Source: Pseudoalteromonas ulvae UL12 (GTDB taxonomy: Bacteria > Pseudomonadota > Gammaproteobacteria > Enterobacterales > Alteromonadaceae). From it: a DNA stretch of 64,000 nt. The position numbers were made by a program, and so were the translations under genes. The DNA lies in NCBI RefSeq assembly GCF_014925405.1, contig NZ_AQHJ01000023.1, positions 496,001 to 560,000 of the forward strand. The letters are read 5' to 3'. The number at the start of each line of letters is the position of its first letter. The first letter of the stretch is position 1. The notes under the pieces were generated by a model, which saw only the letters and a list, made by a program, of their open reading frames with translations, was not told where the DNA came from and ran no database searches. Positions 54,681 to 63,855 of this stretch are shown in pieces.

Positions 54681-55238
54681 ATGCAATCATTAGAAAATCA
54701 TTTTTTAATCGCAATGCCCACCATGCTTGATCCGAGTTTTAAGCAAACGGTTACCTATATTTGCGAGCACAATAATGAGGGTGCTATGGGGTTAGTTATT
54801 AATCACCCCACCGATTTCACCATCGGTCAATTACTCGATAAAGTGGATATAGAAAACGACAAATCAACCGAGTCATCACAAAGCTTAGTCTTTGCTGGCG
54901 GGCCTGTTGATACCGAGCGAGGGTTTGTTTTACATAGTACAAAATACGGATTCGCCACCAGCTCCGCTTTAAGTGAACAAATCATGATCACCACATCGAA
55001 AGATGTATTAGCGAGCTTAACGACCTCACAATCTCCCGATAACTTTTTAGTGACACTGGGTTACGCTGGTTGGAGTGCAGGCCAACTTGAGTCTGAGTTA
55101 CAACAAAATGCTTGGCTCACGATTCAAGCCGATCCTGAGATTATTTTTAATACTCCGGCACATTTGCGCTGGGAAAAAGCCATCGAAATGTTAGGCATTG
55201 ACTTGGCCATGTTGAGCCATCAAGTCGGCCACGCATAA
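54681..55238 (+). CDS. yqgE: YqgE/AlgH family protein
   Basis: A 185-aa cytoplasmic protein of the UPF0301 family. MQSLENHFLIAMPTMLDPSF matches the family start, and AAGGAG lies 8-9 bases before this ATG; an in-frame ATG at 54657 would be 8 codons longer and lacks a good RBS. The signature VFAGGPVDTERGFVLHS and LGYAGWSAGQLE are present. Its exact role is unknown, but it pairs with ruvX across proteobacteria. Confidence 0.93.
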   Translation: MQSLENHFLIAMPTMLDPSFKQTVTYICEHNNEGAMGLVINHPTDFTIGQLLDKVDIENDKSTESSQSLVFAGGPVDTERGFVLHSTKYGFATSSALSEQIMITTSKDVLASLTTSQSPDNFLVTLGYAGWSAGQLESELQQNAWLTIQADPEIIFNTPAHLRWEKAIEMLGIDLAMLSHQVGHA

Positions 55239-55263
55239 CTACATATATAAATAGGTATTTTTT

Positions 55264-55713
55264 ATGGCAAAAAAGCCATCAACGCCGATAGGTGAACGCA
55301 CAATATTGGGTTTCGACTTTGGTACTCGCAGCATAGGCATTGCTGTTGGCCAAGAAATTACAGGCTCAGCCTCTCCGGTTAAAGCCGTCCCCGCCAAAGA
55401 TGGCATCCCAAATTGGGATGATATTTTACATGTTGTAGAACAGTGGCAACCTGACTTACTTGTGGTTGGACTACCGCTCAATATGGATGGCACCAATCAA
55501 GAAGTAACGTTTCAAGCCAAAAAATTTGCCAATCGCCTTCATAACAAAACTGGATTAGTTGTCGAAACGCAAGACGAGCGCTTAACAACTGCAGATGCCA
55601 AGGCACAATTATTTGCCAGTGGTGGGTATAAAAAACTCTCTAAAGGAAATGTTGATAGTAAATCAGCCCAAATTATTTTAGAGAGTTATTTTGAAAACAG
55701 TTACGGTAATTAA
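55264..55713 (+). CDS. yqgF: RuvX/YqgF Holliday-junction resolvase-like protein
   Basis: A 149-aa RNase H-fold protein, essential in E. coli, linked to 16S rRNA maturation and Holliday-junction resolution. It has the opening [14 protein letters not shown] and acidic segment [11 protein letters not shown], then [14 protein letters not shown] and [13 protein letters not shown]. Its end overlaps the converging solute-binding protein gene by 4 bases. A Shine-Dalgarno is hard to see; translation may be coupled to yqgE. Confidence 0.94.
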   Translation: MAKKPSTPIGERTILGFDFGTRSIGIAVGQEITGSASPVKAVPAKDGIPNWDDILHVVEQWQPDLLVVGLPLNMDGTNQEVTFQAKKFANRLHNKTGLVVETQDERLTTADAKAQLFASGGYKKLSKGNVDSKSAQIILESYFENSYGN

Positions 55714-56606
55714 TGTGGTTTGATAAGCGCCTGATTAAGCACCTTTGTGGTGCTTAAATCTGGAATAAACCCTGCTTCGAAATACGCTTTTTTAATTCGT
55801 CCCTGAAGCCGTAATTGCTTCAGCCCAAGTTGCAGTGCCTTAAATACATCGGGACCTTCTGGATGATTTCGGCTCACAACAAAGTGCCGACTATCATCAA
55901 GTACAATGGCTAAGTTCGGCACGGCCATTAAATCAACATTTCCTAACTTATAATGATTATTTAATGCTGGCATAAAAGGCATCAACATAAAATCAGCCCA
56001 CTTTAAATGGACCATGCGGATTTGACTTAACCATTCATCTTCTACAAACAATTCTTTGAGGTTTAAACTTTTTAATGTCGTCCAGTCAGTACTCCAACGT
56101 GGTGTAGAAACCGATGTCATCGTATGTAAATCAGTCAAAGATTGAACGTTAAATACCGCTTGATGGTCTGGGTTTGCGTATATTCCAGCAAAATACTCCC
56201 CCCTGCGGATCACTGCATCCGAAATGAAGACATCATTTTCTAACAGCTTTGCATCTGACAGCCAATAGCTATCAAAACTAATTAAAAGTTCCCCTTGTTC
56301 AATTAGCTTAGTATTTCGAAAGTTAACTTTCCCTACTTTATATGTGAATTTTTTTGTGTAGCCGCCCAATTTTAACGCCTGCTGCGCAATAATCATATCG
56401 ACCACATCTCGACGAATTTTTGGTCCTATAAAACTGGTAATTTCAAGAGGATCGCGCCCAGCTAAGAACGTCATATAGTCATCATAAACATCATCACGTA
56501 AATACAACATGACCGTTTGATTACTGAGCGATGGTTCTTTTGCAAAGCCCGAAACGCTCAGCACACACGTAATAAATATCAAAAATAAACTAGAATACGT
56601 TTTCAA
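55710..56606 (-). CDS. Periplasmic solute-binding-protein-like (SBP family 3)
   Basis: A 298-aa secreted protein with signal peptide 1-22 (ends GFA). The SBP_bac_3 fold is suggested by a first strand TVMLYLRDD and a late helix [28 protein letters not shown], the C-terminal signature of transporter-like amino-acid binding proteins. No ABC permease adjoins it, so a sensor role is as likely as transport. The start is TTG with a weak RBS. A relative is cut by the right edge of the window. Confidence 0.75.
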   Translation of the reverse strand: MKTYSSLFLIFITCVLSVSGFAKEPSLSNQTVMLYLRDDVYDDYMTFLAGRDPLEITSFIGPKIRRDVVDMIIAQQALKLGGYTKKFTYKVGKVNFRNTKLIEQGELLISFDSYWLSDAKLLENDVFISDAVIRRGEYFAGIYANPDHQAVFNVQSLTDLHTMTSVSTPRWSTDWTTLKSLNLKELFVEDEWLSQIRMVHLKWADFMLMPFMPALNNHYKLGNVDLMAVPNLAIVLDDSRHFVVSRNHPEGPDVFKALQLGLKQLRLQGRIKKAYFEAGFIPDLSTTKVLNQALIKPH

Positions 56607-56732
56607 ACTTACAACCTAATCAATACAACTATGAAGATTATAACCACCACCCTGAAAATTAGCGAACTGATGAGCCTGTGAACCTGGGCAATAATCTAAT
56701 CTGCTAAGAGCGACTTATCACACATAACCAAT

Positions 56733-56760
56733 AAAAAATGCAGCCTAAGCTGCATTTTTT
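56733..56760 (-). terminator. Rho-independent terminator after pilU
   Basis: AAAAAATGCAGC and GCTGCATTTTTT pair around CTAA, with an AT tail on the minus strand (TTTTTTATTGG). It lies about 15 bases past the pilU stop. Confidence 0.9.
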
Positions 56761-56774
56761 ATTATAAACAAAGA

Positions 56775-57905
56775 TTAGTTGCTCTCATCGCCGCCTAACC
56801 CATCAATGGTCACGCCTTGTAAAAAGCCAGCCCCTTGCTGTTCATTATTTCGTAGTTTTATCATCAACCGGAGATCATTTGGCGAGTCAGCATGATGTAA
56901 GGCATCGGCATAATTGATACGGTGGCGCTGATAATGATCAAATAAGGCCTGATCAAAGGTTTGCATGCCCATTTCTCGTGATTTCGACATAGTTTCTTTA
57001 ATCCCACCAATGTCGCCTTTCTTAATCAGCTCAGCAACCATCGGAGAATTCAGCAGCACCTCAATTGCCGCCACTCGCCCATTACCATCGGCTGTCGGAA
57101 TCAATTGCTGCGCCACAATTGCACGTAAATTAAGCGCAAGATCATATTTTAATTTATCATGTTTTTCTTTTGGGACCAGGTGCATAATCCGGTCAATCGC
57201 TTGGTTGGCGTTATTTGCGTGAAGTGTGGCCACACATAAATGACCCGTCTCAGCAAAACTCAAGGCGTATTCCATTGTTTCTTGTGAGCGAATCTCACCA
57301 ATTAAGATAACATCTGGCGCTTGACGTAACGAACTCTTCAAAGCTGACTCAAAACTATCTGTATCAAGCCCAACTTCCCGCTGCGTGACAATACTTTTTT
57401 GATGTTCATGTACAAACTCGATTGGATCTTCAATCGTTAAAATATGCCCACGTTGATTACGATTACGGTAGCCAATTAACGCTGCAAGTGAAGTTGATTT
57501 ACCGGTGCCCGTCCCCCCCACAAACAAGACTAACCCTCGTTTGGCCATAATCACATCGGTCAACACTGGCGGAAGGCCTAAATCGTTCACATCAGGAATG
57601 GTGCTCACAATCCGACGAATAACCATCCCAGCTTTATCACGCTGCCAAAATGCAGAAATACGAAAACGCCCTTGATCTGTGGCTATCGCAAAGTTACATT
57701 CTTTTGAGTCGTGGAATTCTTTTTTTTGCTTCTCCGACATCGCTGATTCAACTAGCGACAACGCTTCTTCTTCTGTTAAATCATGATCATCTAAATGGGT
57801 TAATTCACCATTTATTTTTGCACTGACAGGCATAAAGGTAGATACAAATAAATCAGAGGCGCTTCGGTTGATCATTTGGCTTAAATAGCCATTTAAAGTA
57901 CTCAT
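56775..57905 (-). CDS. pilU: Twitching motility ATPase PilU
   Basis: PilU is a PilT-dependent retraction ATPase of type IV pili. The 376-aa protein has Walker A GGTGTGKSTS, the Asp box LTIEDPIEFVH, Walker B DVILIGEIRS and His box ETGHLCVATLHANN. A C-terminal acidic tail (GGDESN) ends the protein. It follows pilT by 9 bases. AGAGAAG lies before the ATG. Together they power pilus retraction; pilin and assembly genes are elsewhere. Confidence 0.95.
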   Translation of the reverse strand: MSTLNGYLSQMINRSASDLFVSTFMPVSAKINGELTHLDDHDLTEEEALSLVESAMSEKQKKEFHDSKECNFAIATDQGRFRISAFWQRDKAGMVIRRIVSTIPDVNDLGLPPVLTDVIMAKRGLVLFVGGTGTGKSTSLAALIGYRNRNQRGHILTIEDPIEFVHEHQKSIVTQREVGLDTDSFESALKSSLRQAPDVILIGEIRSQETMEYALSFAETGHLCVATLHANNANQAIDRIMHLVPKEKHDKLKYDLALNLRAIVAQQLIPTADGNGRVAAIEVLLNSPMVAELIKKGDIGGIKETMSKSREMGMQTFDQALFDHYQRHRINYADALHHADSPNDLRLMIKLRNNEQQGAGFLQGVTIDGLGGDESN

Positions 57906-57914
57906 ATTCTTCTC

Positions 57915-58967
57915 TTACATTGTGCCCATGCCACCAAATGCTCCTTTATCATGAGCTTTGGCCTGTGCTTGTGCTTGACTAATAATGCCGCGGTTTAGTA
58001 GATTCAATAAACACTGATCCATCGTTTGCATACCATGAGATGCACCAGTCTGAATAGACGAATACATTTGGGCAATTTTATCTTCACGGATTAAGTTACG
58101 AATAGCAGGAACACCAATCATAATTTCGTGCGCAGCAATTCGGCCACCCGTAATCTTCTTTAACAGCGTTTGCGAAATAACCGCGCGCAGTGATTCAGAC
58201 AACATTGAACGCACCATATCTTTTTCTTCACCAGGGAAAACGTCAATAATACGGTCGATGGTTTTTGGGGCTGAGGTCGTATGCAAAGTACCAAACACTA
58301 AGTGACCCGTTTCTGCCGCTGTCATCGCTAATCGGATGGTTTCTAAATCACGTAGCTCACCAACCAAGATAACATCGGGATCTTCACGTAATGCGCTTCT
58401 GAGTGCATTACTAAAGCTTTTAGTATCACGATGCACTTCACGCTGATTGATTAGGCTCAGTTTATTTTGGTGTACAAATTCAATTGGATCTTCAATGGTT
58501 AAAATATGGTGGTGCTTGTTGGCATTAATGTAGTCAACCATCGCCGCGAGCGTAGTCGACTTACCCGAACCGGTCGGCCCCGTCACTAACACTAAACCAC
58601 GTGGGTTATCTGAAATCGTTTTGAAAATGTCAGGGGCACCTAAGTCATCTAAGGTTAACACCTCACTTGGGATGGTACGAAACACCGCAGCTGGACCGCG
58701 ATTGGAGTTAAACGCATTCACACGAAAACGCGCTAAATTTGGCACTTCAAATGAAAAGTCGCATTCTAAATTTTCTTCGTATTCTTTGCGCTGTTTATCA
58801 TTCATAATGTCATACACCAAACCGTTGACATCTTTAGCTTCAAGCACAGGAATATTAATGCGTCTTACATCACCATCAACACGTATCATAGGTGATACCC
58901 CAGATGATAAATGTAAATCGGACGCCTTGTGCTGAACACTAAAGGCGAGTAATTCGGTAATATCCAT
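57915..58967 (-). CDS. pilT: Twitching motility ATPase PilT
   Basis: PilT is the main retraction motor of type IV pili. The 350-aa protein has Walker A GPTGSGKSTT, Asp box LTIEDPIEFVH, Walker B DVILVGELRD, His box ETGHLVFGTLHTT and the retraction signature AIRNLIRE near residue 290. Its ATG lies face-to-face with a possible start of yggS, so the two promoters must overlap. Confidence 0.96.
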   Translation of the reverse strand: MDITELLAFSVQHKASDLHLSSGVSPMIRVDGDVRRINIPVLEAKDVNGLVYDIMNDKQRKEYEENLECDFSFEVPNLARFRVNAFNSNRGPAAVFRTIPSEVLTLDDLGAPDIFKTISDNPRGLVLVTGPTGSGKSTTLAAMVDYINANKHHHILTIEDPIEFVHQNKLSLINQREVHRDTKSFSNALRSALREDPDVILVGELRDLETIRLAMTAAETGHLVFGTLHTTSAPKTIDRIIDVFPGEEKDMVRSMLSESLRAVISQTLLKKITGGRIAAHEIMIGVPAIRNLIREDKIAQMYSSIQTGASHGMQTMDQCLLNLLNRGIISQAQAQAKAHDKGAFGGMGTM

Positions 58968-58998
58968 GAGTATAACTCCACAACTATCTGATAATTAT

Positions 58999-59700
58999 AT
59001 GGTTACAATAGCAGAACGACTTAAATCCGCCTACGCAAGAATTGCGCTTGCAGAGAAAAAAGCACAAAAACCAGCGCAAAGTGTGAGCTTGCTTGCTGTT
59101 AGCAAAACCAAGCCAGTTCAATTAATCATAGATGCTTATGAAGCTGGACACCGAAAATTTGGTGAGTCATACGTGCAAGAAGCCGTCGATAAAATAAAAC
59201 AGCTCCCACATAGAGATATTGAGTGGCATTTTATTGGGCCTATTCAATCGAATAAAACCAAGCCCATCGCAGAAAACTTCTCATGGGTACAAAGTGTCGA
59301 ACGGATAAAAATCGCTGACAGACTCAATAAACAACGACCCAATAATTTGTTGCCTCTCAATGTGCTCATCCAAGTTAATATCTCTAACGATGCAGCGAAA
59401 TCAGGCTGCCCTGTTGAAGAAGTATCTGAATTAGCTGAGTTTATTGCACAATCTCGTCAATTAACTCTAAGAGGTTTAATGACTATCCCAGCTCAAACGG
59501 ATAATGAAGCAGAACTCATCGCAAGCTTTAGCCAATTAAGGGCTTGTTTTGATACACTTAAAACCCAATATCCTTCTATGGATACTTTATCTATGGGGAT
59601 GAGTGGTGATGTCGAAGCGGCGATTACTGCTGGTTCAACCATGGTTCGCATTGGTACTGATATTTTTGGTGCCCGTGATTACCCGACTCAACAACATTAA
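58999..59700 (+). CDS. yggS: PLP-binding protein YggS/PLPBP
   Basis: A 233-aa cytoplasmic protein of the YggS family, which binds pyridoxal phosphate and helps keep B6 and amino acid balance. The PLP lysine is in LLAVSKTKP, the phosphate site near GLMTIPA and MSMGMSGDVEAAI. An in-frame ATG at 58966 would overlap the pilT start; the later ATG gives the family N-terminus MVTIAERLKSAYARI. Neither has a strong RBS. proC follows. Confidence 0.92.
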   Translation: MVTIAERLKSAYARIALAEKKAQKPAQSVSLLAVSKTKPVQLIIDAYEAGHRKFGESYVQEAVDKIKQLPHRDIEWHFIGPIQSNKTKPIAENFSWVQSVERIKIADRLNKQRPNNLLPLNVLIQVNISNDAAKSGCPVEEVSELAEFIAQSRQLTLRGLMTIPAQTDNEAELIASFSQLRACFDTLKTQYPSMDTLSMGMSGDVEAAITAGSTMVRIGTDIFGARDYPTQQH

Positions 59701-59711
59701 AAAGGTTTCGT

Positions 59712-60530
59712 ATGTCTCAAGCAACAGTTGCATTCATTGGTACTGGAAATATGAGTTATGCCATTATTGGTGGCATGATCAACAGTGGTTTTAGTGCCGC
59801 ACACATCATTGCAACCAACCGCAACCAAAGCAAACTCGACAAAGTAGCCAATGACTTTGGCGTACAAACACAAACCGATAATTTAATCGCCCTTGCGCAA
59901 GCTGATATTATTGTGCTGTCTGTGAAACCACAGATGATGGCCGATTTATGCCAAACATTTGCTGATTCTGGCATTGATTTGAGCGACAAAGTGTTCGTCT
60001 CTGTCGCTGCCGGTATCACAGTTGCTCGTTTACGTGAAATGTTACGCCAAGACGTCAAGCTTGTTCGCTGCATGCCAAACACACCTTCATTACTCGGTAA
60101 AGGCGTATCAGGATTGTTTGCCGCTGGTACAAACGAGCAAGAAAACGCCACCATTACAGAGATTTTTAGCGCCACTGGCATTGCAATGTGGCTTGAGAAA
60201 GAATCACAAATTAATGACATTATTGCTGTCACTGGTTCGTCACCTGCCTATTTCTTCCTATTTATGGAAGCCATAGAATCAAAAGCGAAAGCGCTGGGTT
60301 TTAGTCCTGAGCAAGCGCGTCAGTTAGTCCAGCAAACAGCCATGGGCGCTGCAATGATGGTTGAAGATCAACAGATTGAAATTAATGAACTGCGCAATAA
60401 TGTCACCTCAAAAGGGGGCACCACAGCCGCAGCCATTGCACACCTCCAACAGCAAGGTTTAGAAAATACAGTCAGTGATGCGATGGATGCCTGTATTGCT
60501 CGCGCCCTGCAAATGGAACAAGAACTTTAA
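59712..60530 (+). CDS. proC: Pyrroline-5-carboxylate reductase
   Basis: ProC reduces pyrroline-5-carboxylate to proline with NAD(P)H, the last step of proline synthesis. The 272-aa protein has the Rossmann motif FIGTGNMSYAIIGG, the VKPQ segment and the C-terminal signature LRNNVTSKGGTTAAAIAHL. AAGG precedes the ATG, and yggT follows 9 bases later. Confidence 0.96.
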   Translation: MSQATVAFIGTGNMSYAIIGGMINSGFSAAHIIATNRNQSKLDKVANDFGVQTQTDNLIALAQADIIVLSVKPQMMADLCQTFADSGIDLSDKVFVSVAAGITVARLREMLRQDVKLVRCMPNTPSLLGKGVSGLFAAGTNEQENATITEIFSATGIAMWLEKESQINDIIAVTGSSPAYFFLFMEAIESKAKALGFSPEQARQLVQQTAMGAAMMVEDQQIEINELRNNVTSKGGTTAAAIAHLQQQGLENTVSDAMDACIARALQMEQEL

Positions 60531-60539
60531 GGACTTACG

Positions 60540-61073
60540 ATGAATGCATTTAAATTTTTAATTGAAATAGCGTTTGACCTATTTTTAATGGTCGTACTGC
60601 TGCGCTTTTGGCTGCAATTAGCTAAAGCGGATTTTTATAACCCGCTGAGCCAATTTGTCATTAAAGCGACCTCCCCATTAGTGAACCCTTTGCGTAAAAT
60701 TATTCCTGGTTTTGGTGGCTTCGATTTAGCCTCTTTAGTGCTCGCGTTCATCATCGCATTTGCCAAAATCAGTACCGTCATGCTGTTATTTTTTAACGGC
60801 TGGGATCCAGTCAATGCGTTAGTAGGAGGCGTAATTACACTGTTTAAAGAAGCGCTTAATTTAGTGTTTTGGGTGCTCATCATCAGAGCAATCTTAAGCT
60901 GGGTGAGCCAAGGCCACAATCCTATAGAAGCAGTTTTTCATCAGTTAACTGAGCCTATGCTTCGTCCAATTCGTAAAATATTACCGCCATTAGGTGGTTT
61001 AGATTTATCGATTTTAGTACTCATTGTGGCTTTACAGTTTTTACAAATTCTATTTATGGATTTGTTTCGTTAA
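60540..61073 (+). CDS. yggT: YggT family membrane protein
   Basis: A 177-aa inner-membrane protein with two YggT repeats. Each repeat has a helix pair ending in a conserved basic segment (VNPLRKIIPGFGGFDLASLV, then MLRPIRKILPPLGGLDLSIL). Reports link the family to osmotic or potassium tolerance and membrane assembly, but the role is not certain. AAGGA lies before the ATG. It is in the usual yggS-proC-yggT order. Confidence 0.92.
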   Translation: MNAFKFLIEIAFDLFLMVVLLRFWLQLAKADFYNPLSQFVIKATSPLVNPLRKIIPGFGGFDLASLVLAFIIAFAKISTVMLLFFNGWDPVNALVGGVITLFKEALNLVFWVLIIRAILSWVSQGHNPIEAVFHQLTEPMLRPIRKILPPLGGLDLSILVLIVALQFLQILFMDLFR

Positions 61074-61166
61074 ATATGAAACTTGCGTGTTTAGCTTCAG
61101 AAACAATGAGGCTAAGCACACAGTTTTAGTTTTAAACAACATAAATGCTCTCTCAAAGGAAACGTT

Positions 61167-61604
61167 ATGATCGCCCGTATTTTCACTGTTTTTGCGCTAT
61201 TGTTAAGTGGCACTGTATTCGCTAATGATGATGGCGGACAATATAAACAGCTTGGTGATTGGGAGGTGCATTACATTGCCTTCCCTTCGACTTTTTTACA
61301 GCCGAATATTGCCAAACATTATGGCCTTGAGCGCAGTAAATATAGCGGTGTTATCAATATTTCCGTATTAGATAGCCGCCATAAAGACAAGCCAGCCCAA
61401 CAGGTCGAGATTGTTGGCCAAGCCAGAAATTTACTCGGTAACACGGTCAGCTTGGATTTTAAAGAAGTCGTTGAAGGGGATGCGGTTTATTATATTGCAC
61501 CAATTAAGTTTACCAATGAAGAAATTTACCGCTTTAATATCGACTTGAAACAAGGTCGTCAACAACACACATTAAAATTCCAACAAAAATTCTATGTAGA
61601 TTAG
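61167..61604 (+). CDS. DUF4426 family secreted protein
   Basis: A 145-aa protein with signal peptide 1-19 (ends VFA) followed by a beta-rich domain (QLGDWEVHYIAFPSTFLQPN at its start) typical of DUF4426, found after yggT in many gammaproteobacteria. AAAGGAAA precedes the ATG. Its stop codon TAG (61602-61604) falls at the left end of the MITE-like element. The gene may have lost a few terminal codons to that insertion. Function unknown; periplasmic. Confidence 0.85.
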   Translation: MIARIFTVFALLLSGTVFANDDGGQYKQLGDWEVHYIAFPSTFLQPNIAKHYGLERSKYSGVINISVLDSRHKDKPAQQVEIVGQARNLLGNTVSLDFKEVVEGDAVYYIAPIKFTNEEIYRFNIDLKQGRQQHTLKFQQKFYVD

Positions 61605-61869
61605 GGGTTGTTGATCTTTCAGGGTTAAATTTGCAGCAGTCTGTTTGGTATTTAGGCAAGGCAGCAGCTATGTGGTGTGGTTGTTCCCCATAAATAGGTG
61701 ATAACGCAGCATCAATGCCAAACAGGCGCTGCCCTTCGGGTTCTGCCCAGGAGCGATTTACTCTTTGTTGCTCGGTTTTGACTTAGCCCGCTAGGTTACA
61801 AACCTCACGCCGCGATTAAATCGCTCCTAGTTTGAACGAATTTTAATCCGCAAAGGTCAACAGACCCTA
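61602..61869. mobile_element. MITE-like element with imperfect terminal inverted repeats
   Basis: The left end (TAGGGGTTGTTGATCTTT, then GGGTTAAATTTG) mirrors the right end read on the minus strand (TAGGGTCTGTTGACCTTT, then GGATTAAAATTCG), giving about 30-base imperfect inverted repeats on a 268-base element. TA at both borders suggests a TA target duplication like those of IS630/Tc1 elements. An inner inverted repeat (AGGAGCGATTTA and TAAATCGCTCCT) lies at about 61750-61828. No ORF is inside, so it would need a transposase from elsewhere. It fills the whole DUF4426-GGDEF gap. Confidence 0.65.
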
Positions 61870-61908
61870 GAGCATGACTATTTAAAACAGAAGGCACAGC
61901 CTTCTGTT

Positions 61909-63855
61909 TTAAAATTGCAATGGCTGCGTTAAGTTTGATTGCACCGAGATGGCTTTTGAGGCCACAGCTTGCGCTAATCCTTGTTTAATTAATTGCTCTG
62001 AACTTAATTGGCTTTGAGCTTGATAGTCCAACGCAATCCACGCGTTGCGGCCACTTTTTTTCGCACCATACAAGGCTAAATCGGCTAATTCGAGTACTTG
62101 TTGCCAACTAAAAGCGGTGACATTTTGTTTGTTAAACGGAAAGGTCGCAAGACCAATTGAACAACTGATTTGCAAAGGCTTGTTCTGCTCTAAGTCAAAC
62201 GGATAATGCGCTACCCTTGTCCTTAAACGCTCAACAATTGCAGGTACGTCATCACGCAATGCATGGCGAAACACAATCAAGAACTCTTCACCGCCCCAGC
62301 GAATAACAAAATCACCTTCTCGGATCACGGTTTTTAAAATCGTCGAAAACTGTTTAAGCACGCTATCTCCTGCGCCATGTCCAAAGCGATCATTGATATG
62401 CTTAAAATAATCAATATCGATTAGCGCAAACGATAGTCCATATGCGTCGCTAGCCTTAGTTGATGAAAACGCTCGCTCGACTAAGGCTATCTCATCTTCA
62501 ATGATATTCGTAAAATAGTGTCGATTATGAAGCCCTGTCAGACTGTCGCTATAACTGAGCTGTTCGAGCTCTTTGTTTTTTTGGGCTAACTCGAGTGTTT
62601 GTTTTGTCACTTCTGATTTCAATCTGGCTAAGTATTGCTGGGTAATAAAGCGGCGATATAGAATCCAAACAAATACCATAAAAAGAACTGCAAAAAAGCC
62701 CCACTTCTTTTTTGTCTGCTCATGCTCTTTTTGTTGCTGTTGCTGCTGTAAATGCTGCTGTTGTATTTGCGTGGCGTGCAGTGTATTTTCTTGCTCAAGC
62801 AAACGTATTTGCTGTTGTTGCAAACGGGTGTTGAGCTGCGCCTCAAGTTGCAGCACTTTGTTGTTTCGCTTTTGTTCATCAAGGGCAACAACCGTTAAAT
62901 GATAACGATTTAAAAAAATATACGCCTCTCGCATTTCTCCGAGCTGTAAATAAGCATCGGCTAATAATTTTTGTAACTGCGCTTGAATGGTTAAAAAACG
63001 CGAGTTATAGGTAATACTTAGCTGCTCAAGCGCAATCTCTATGGCCTGTTGAAATTCCCCCTGCTGTAAATAAGTTTGCGCTTTTAACAACTGATACTTA
63101 AGCATTTGTTCCGAAGAAAACACAGCTACAAATGTTGGAGTGAGCTTTTCAAGTGCCTCACGCGCATCCTCTGGGCGCCCTAATTTTAAGGCGGCTTGTG
63201 AATAAGCGAGCTGCAATTCTATTTGCGTGATCGAATCAGCTGTCAGTAAAGTTTCAGCCTGCTGATACAGCAAAATGGCTTGGCGGTAACTGCCATTAAA
63301 AACATGAAGCTGCCCTTTTAAGACTAAAATATGTGCACGGTACGCAGGGTTGTTTTCACCTATAGCCTGCAAGCCTAAATCATAAAATTGGTTTGCTAAG
63401 CGAGTTTTCTCTAGCTCTAAATGTAATTGGCCATATGCACTATAAACATGCGCTAAAAGTATCGGGTCTTGTAATTGTTCGCCAATATCTAACGCCTGCG
63501 CATTTAATAATAAAGCCTCAGAGAACGCGCCAAAATACTGCTTAATTTTTGCTTCAAGCAACAATGCCTCAAGCTCAATCGCTAAACTTGGTGTCGCTTG
63601 CAAATTAGCTTTCACATCATCGAGCGCTGTCAGCATCATGAAATCATAATCATCCGCTATCAATGATTTTAACTTTGCCAGCGAGGCCTCAAGTTTGTTA
63701 CTCGTTTGTCCTTCAAGCACATTCTTAGCTTTAATTGAGGTAACCTTTGCATCTATCGCCTCTGATGGTTGTTCAGTAATCTGAGCCAGAGCACTGTGCG
63801 CAACAAGACTATTACCTGCGATCACTGCGAGGAGTATTAAAGATGATTTAGTCAT
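61909..63855 (-). CDS. Diguanylate cyclase with periplasmic TPR sensor (second copy)
   Basis: A membrane-bound GGDEF protein of about 648 aa, the same architecture as the gene at 35562. Signal peptide (ends SALA), about seven TPR-like repeats, a Gln-rich coiled coil (Q-rich stretch near residue 375), one helix (FFAVLFMVFVWILY) and a GGDEF domain with RWGGEEFLIV. The I-site REGD lies 5 residues before GGEEF, so feedback control is expected. The ATG at 63855 overlaps the stop of the upstream solute-binding protein by 8 bases, suggesting coupled translation. An earlier TTG at 63861 is less likely. Confidence 0.93.
   Translation of the reverse strand: MTKSSLILLAVIAGNSLVAHSALAQITEQPSEAIDAKVTSIKAKNVLEGQTSNKLEASLAKLKSLIADDYDFMMLTALDDVKANLQATPSLAIELEALLLEAKIKQYFGAFSEALLLNAQALDIGEQLQDPILLAHVYSAYGQLHLELEKTRLANQFYDLGLQAIGENNPAYRAHILVLKGQLHVFNGSYRQAILLYQQAETLLTADSITQIELQLAYSQAALKLGRPEDAREALEKLTPTFVAVFSSEQMLKYQLLKAQTYLQQGEFQQAIEIALEQLSITYNSRFLTIQAQLQKLLADAYLQLGEMREAYIFLNRYHLTVVALDEQKRNNKVLQLEAQLNTRLQQQQIRLLEQENTLHATQIQQQHLQQQQQQKEHEQTKKKWGFFAVLFMVFVWILYRRFITQQYLARLKSEVTKQTLELAQKNKELEQLSYSDSLTGLHNRHYFTNIIEDEIALVERAFSSTKASDAYGLSFALIDIDYFKHINDRFGHGAGDSVLKQFSTILKTVIREGDFVIRWGGEEFLIVFRHALRDDVPAIVERLRTRVAHYPFDLEQNKPLQISCSIGLATFPFNKQNVTAFSWQQVLELADLALYGAKKSGRNAWIALDYQAQSQLSSEQLIKQGLAQAVASKAISVQSNLTQPLQF

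Noticed and set aside
62573..62902. A cysteine-rich plus-strand ORF inside the second GGDEF gene
   Set aside because: It is the complement of the Gln-rich coiled coil (CAG/CAA repeats), so the cysteine richness is an artefact.
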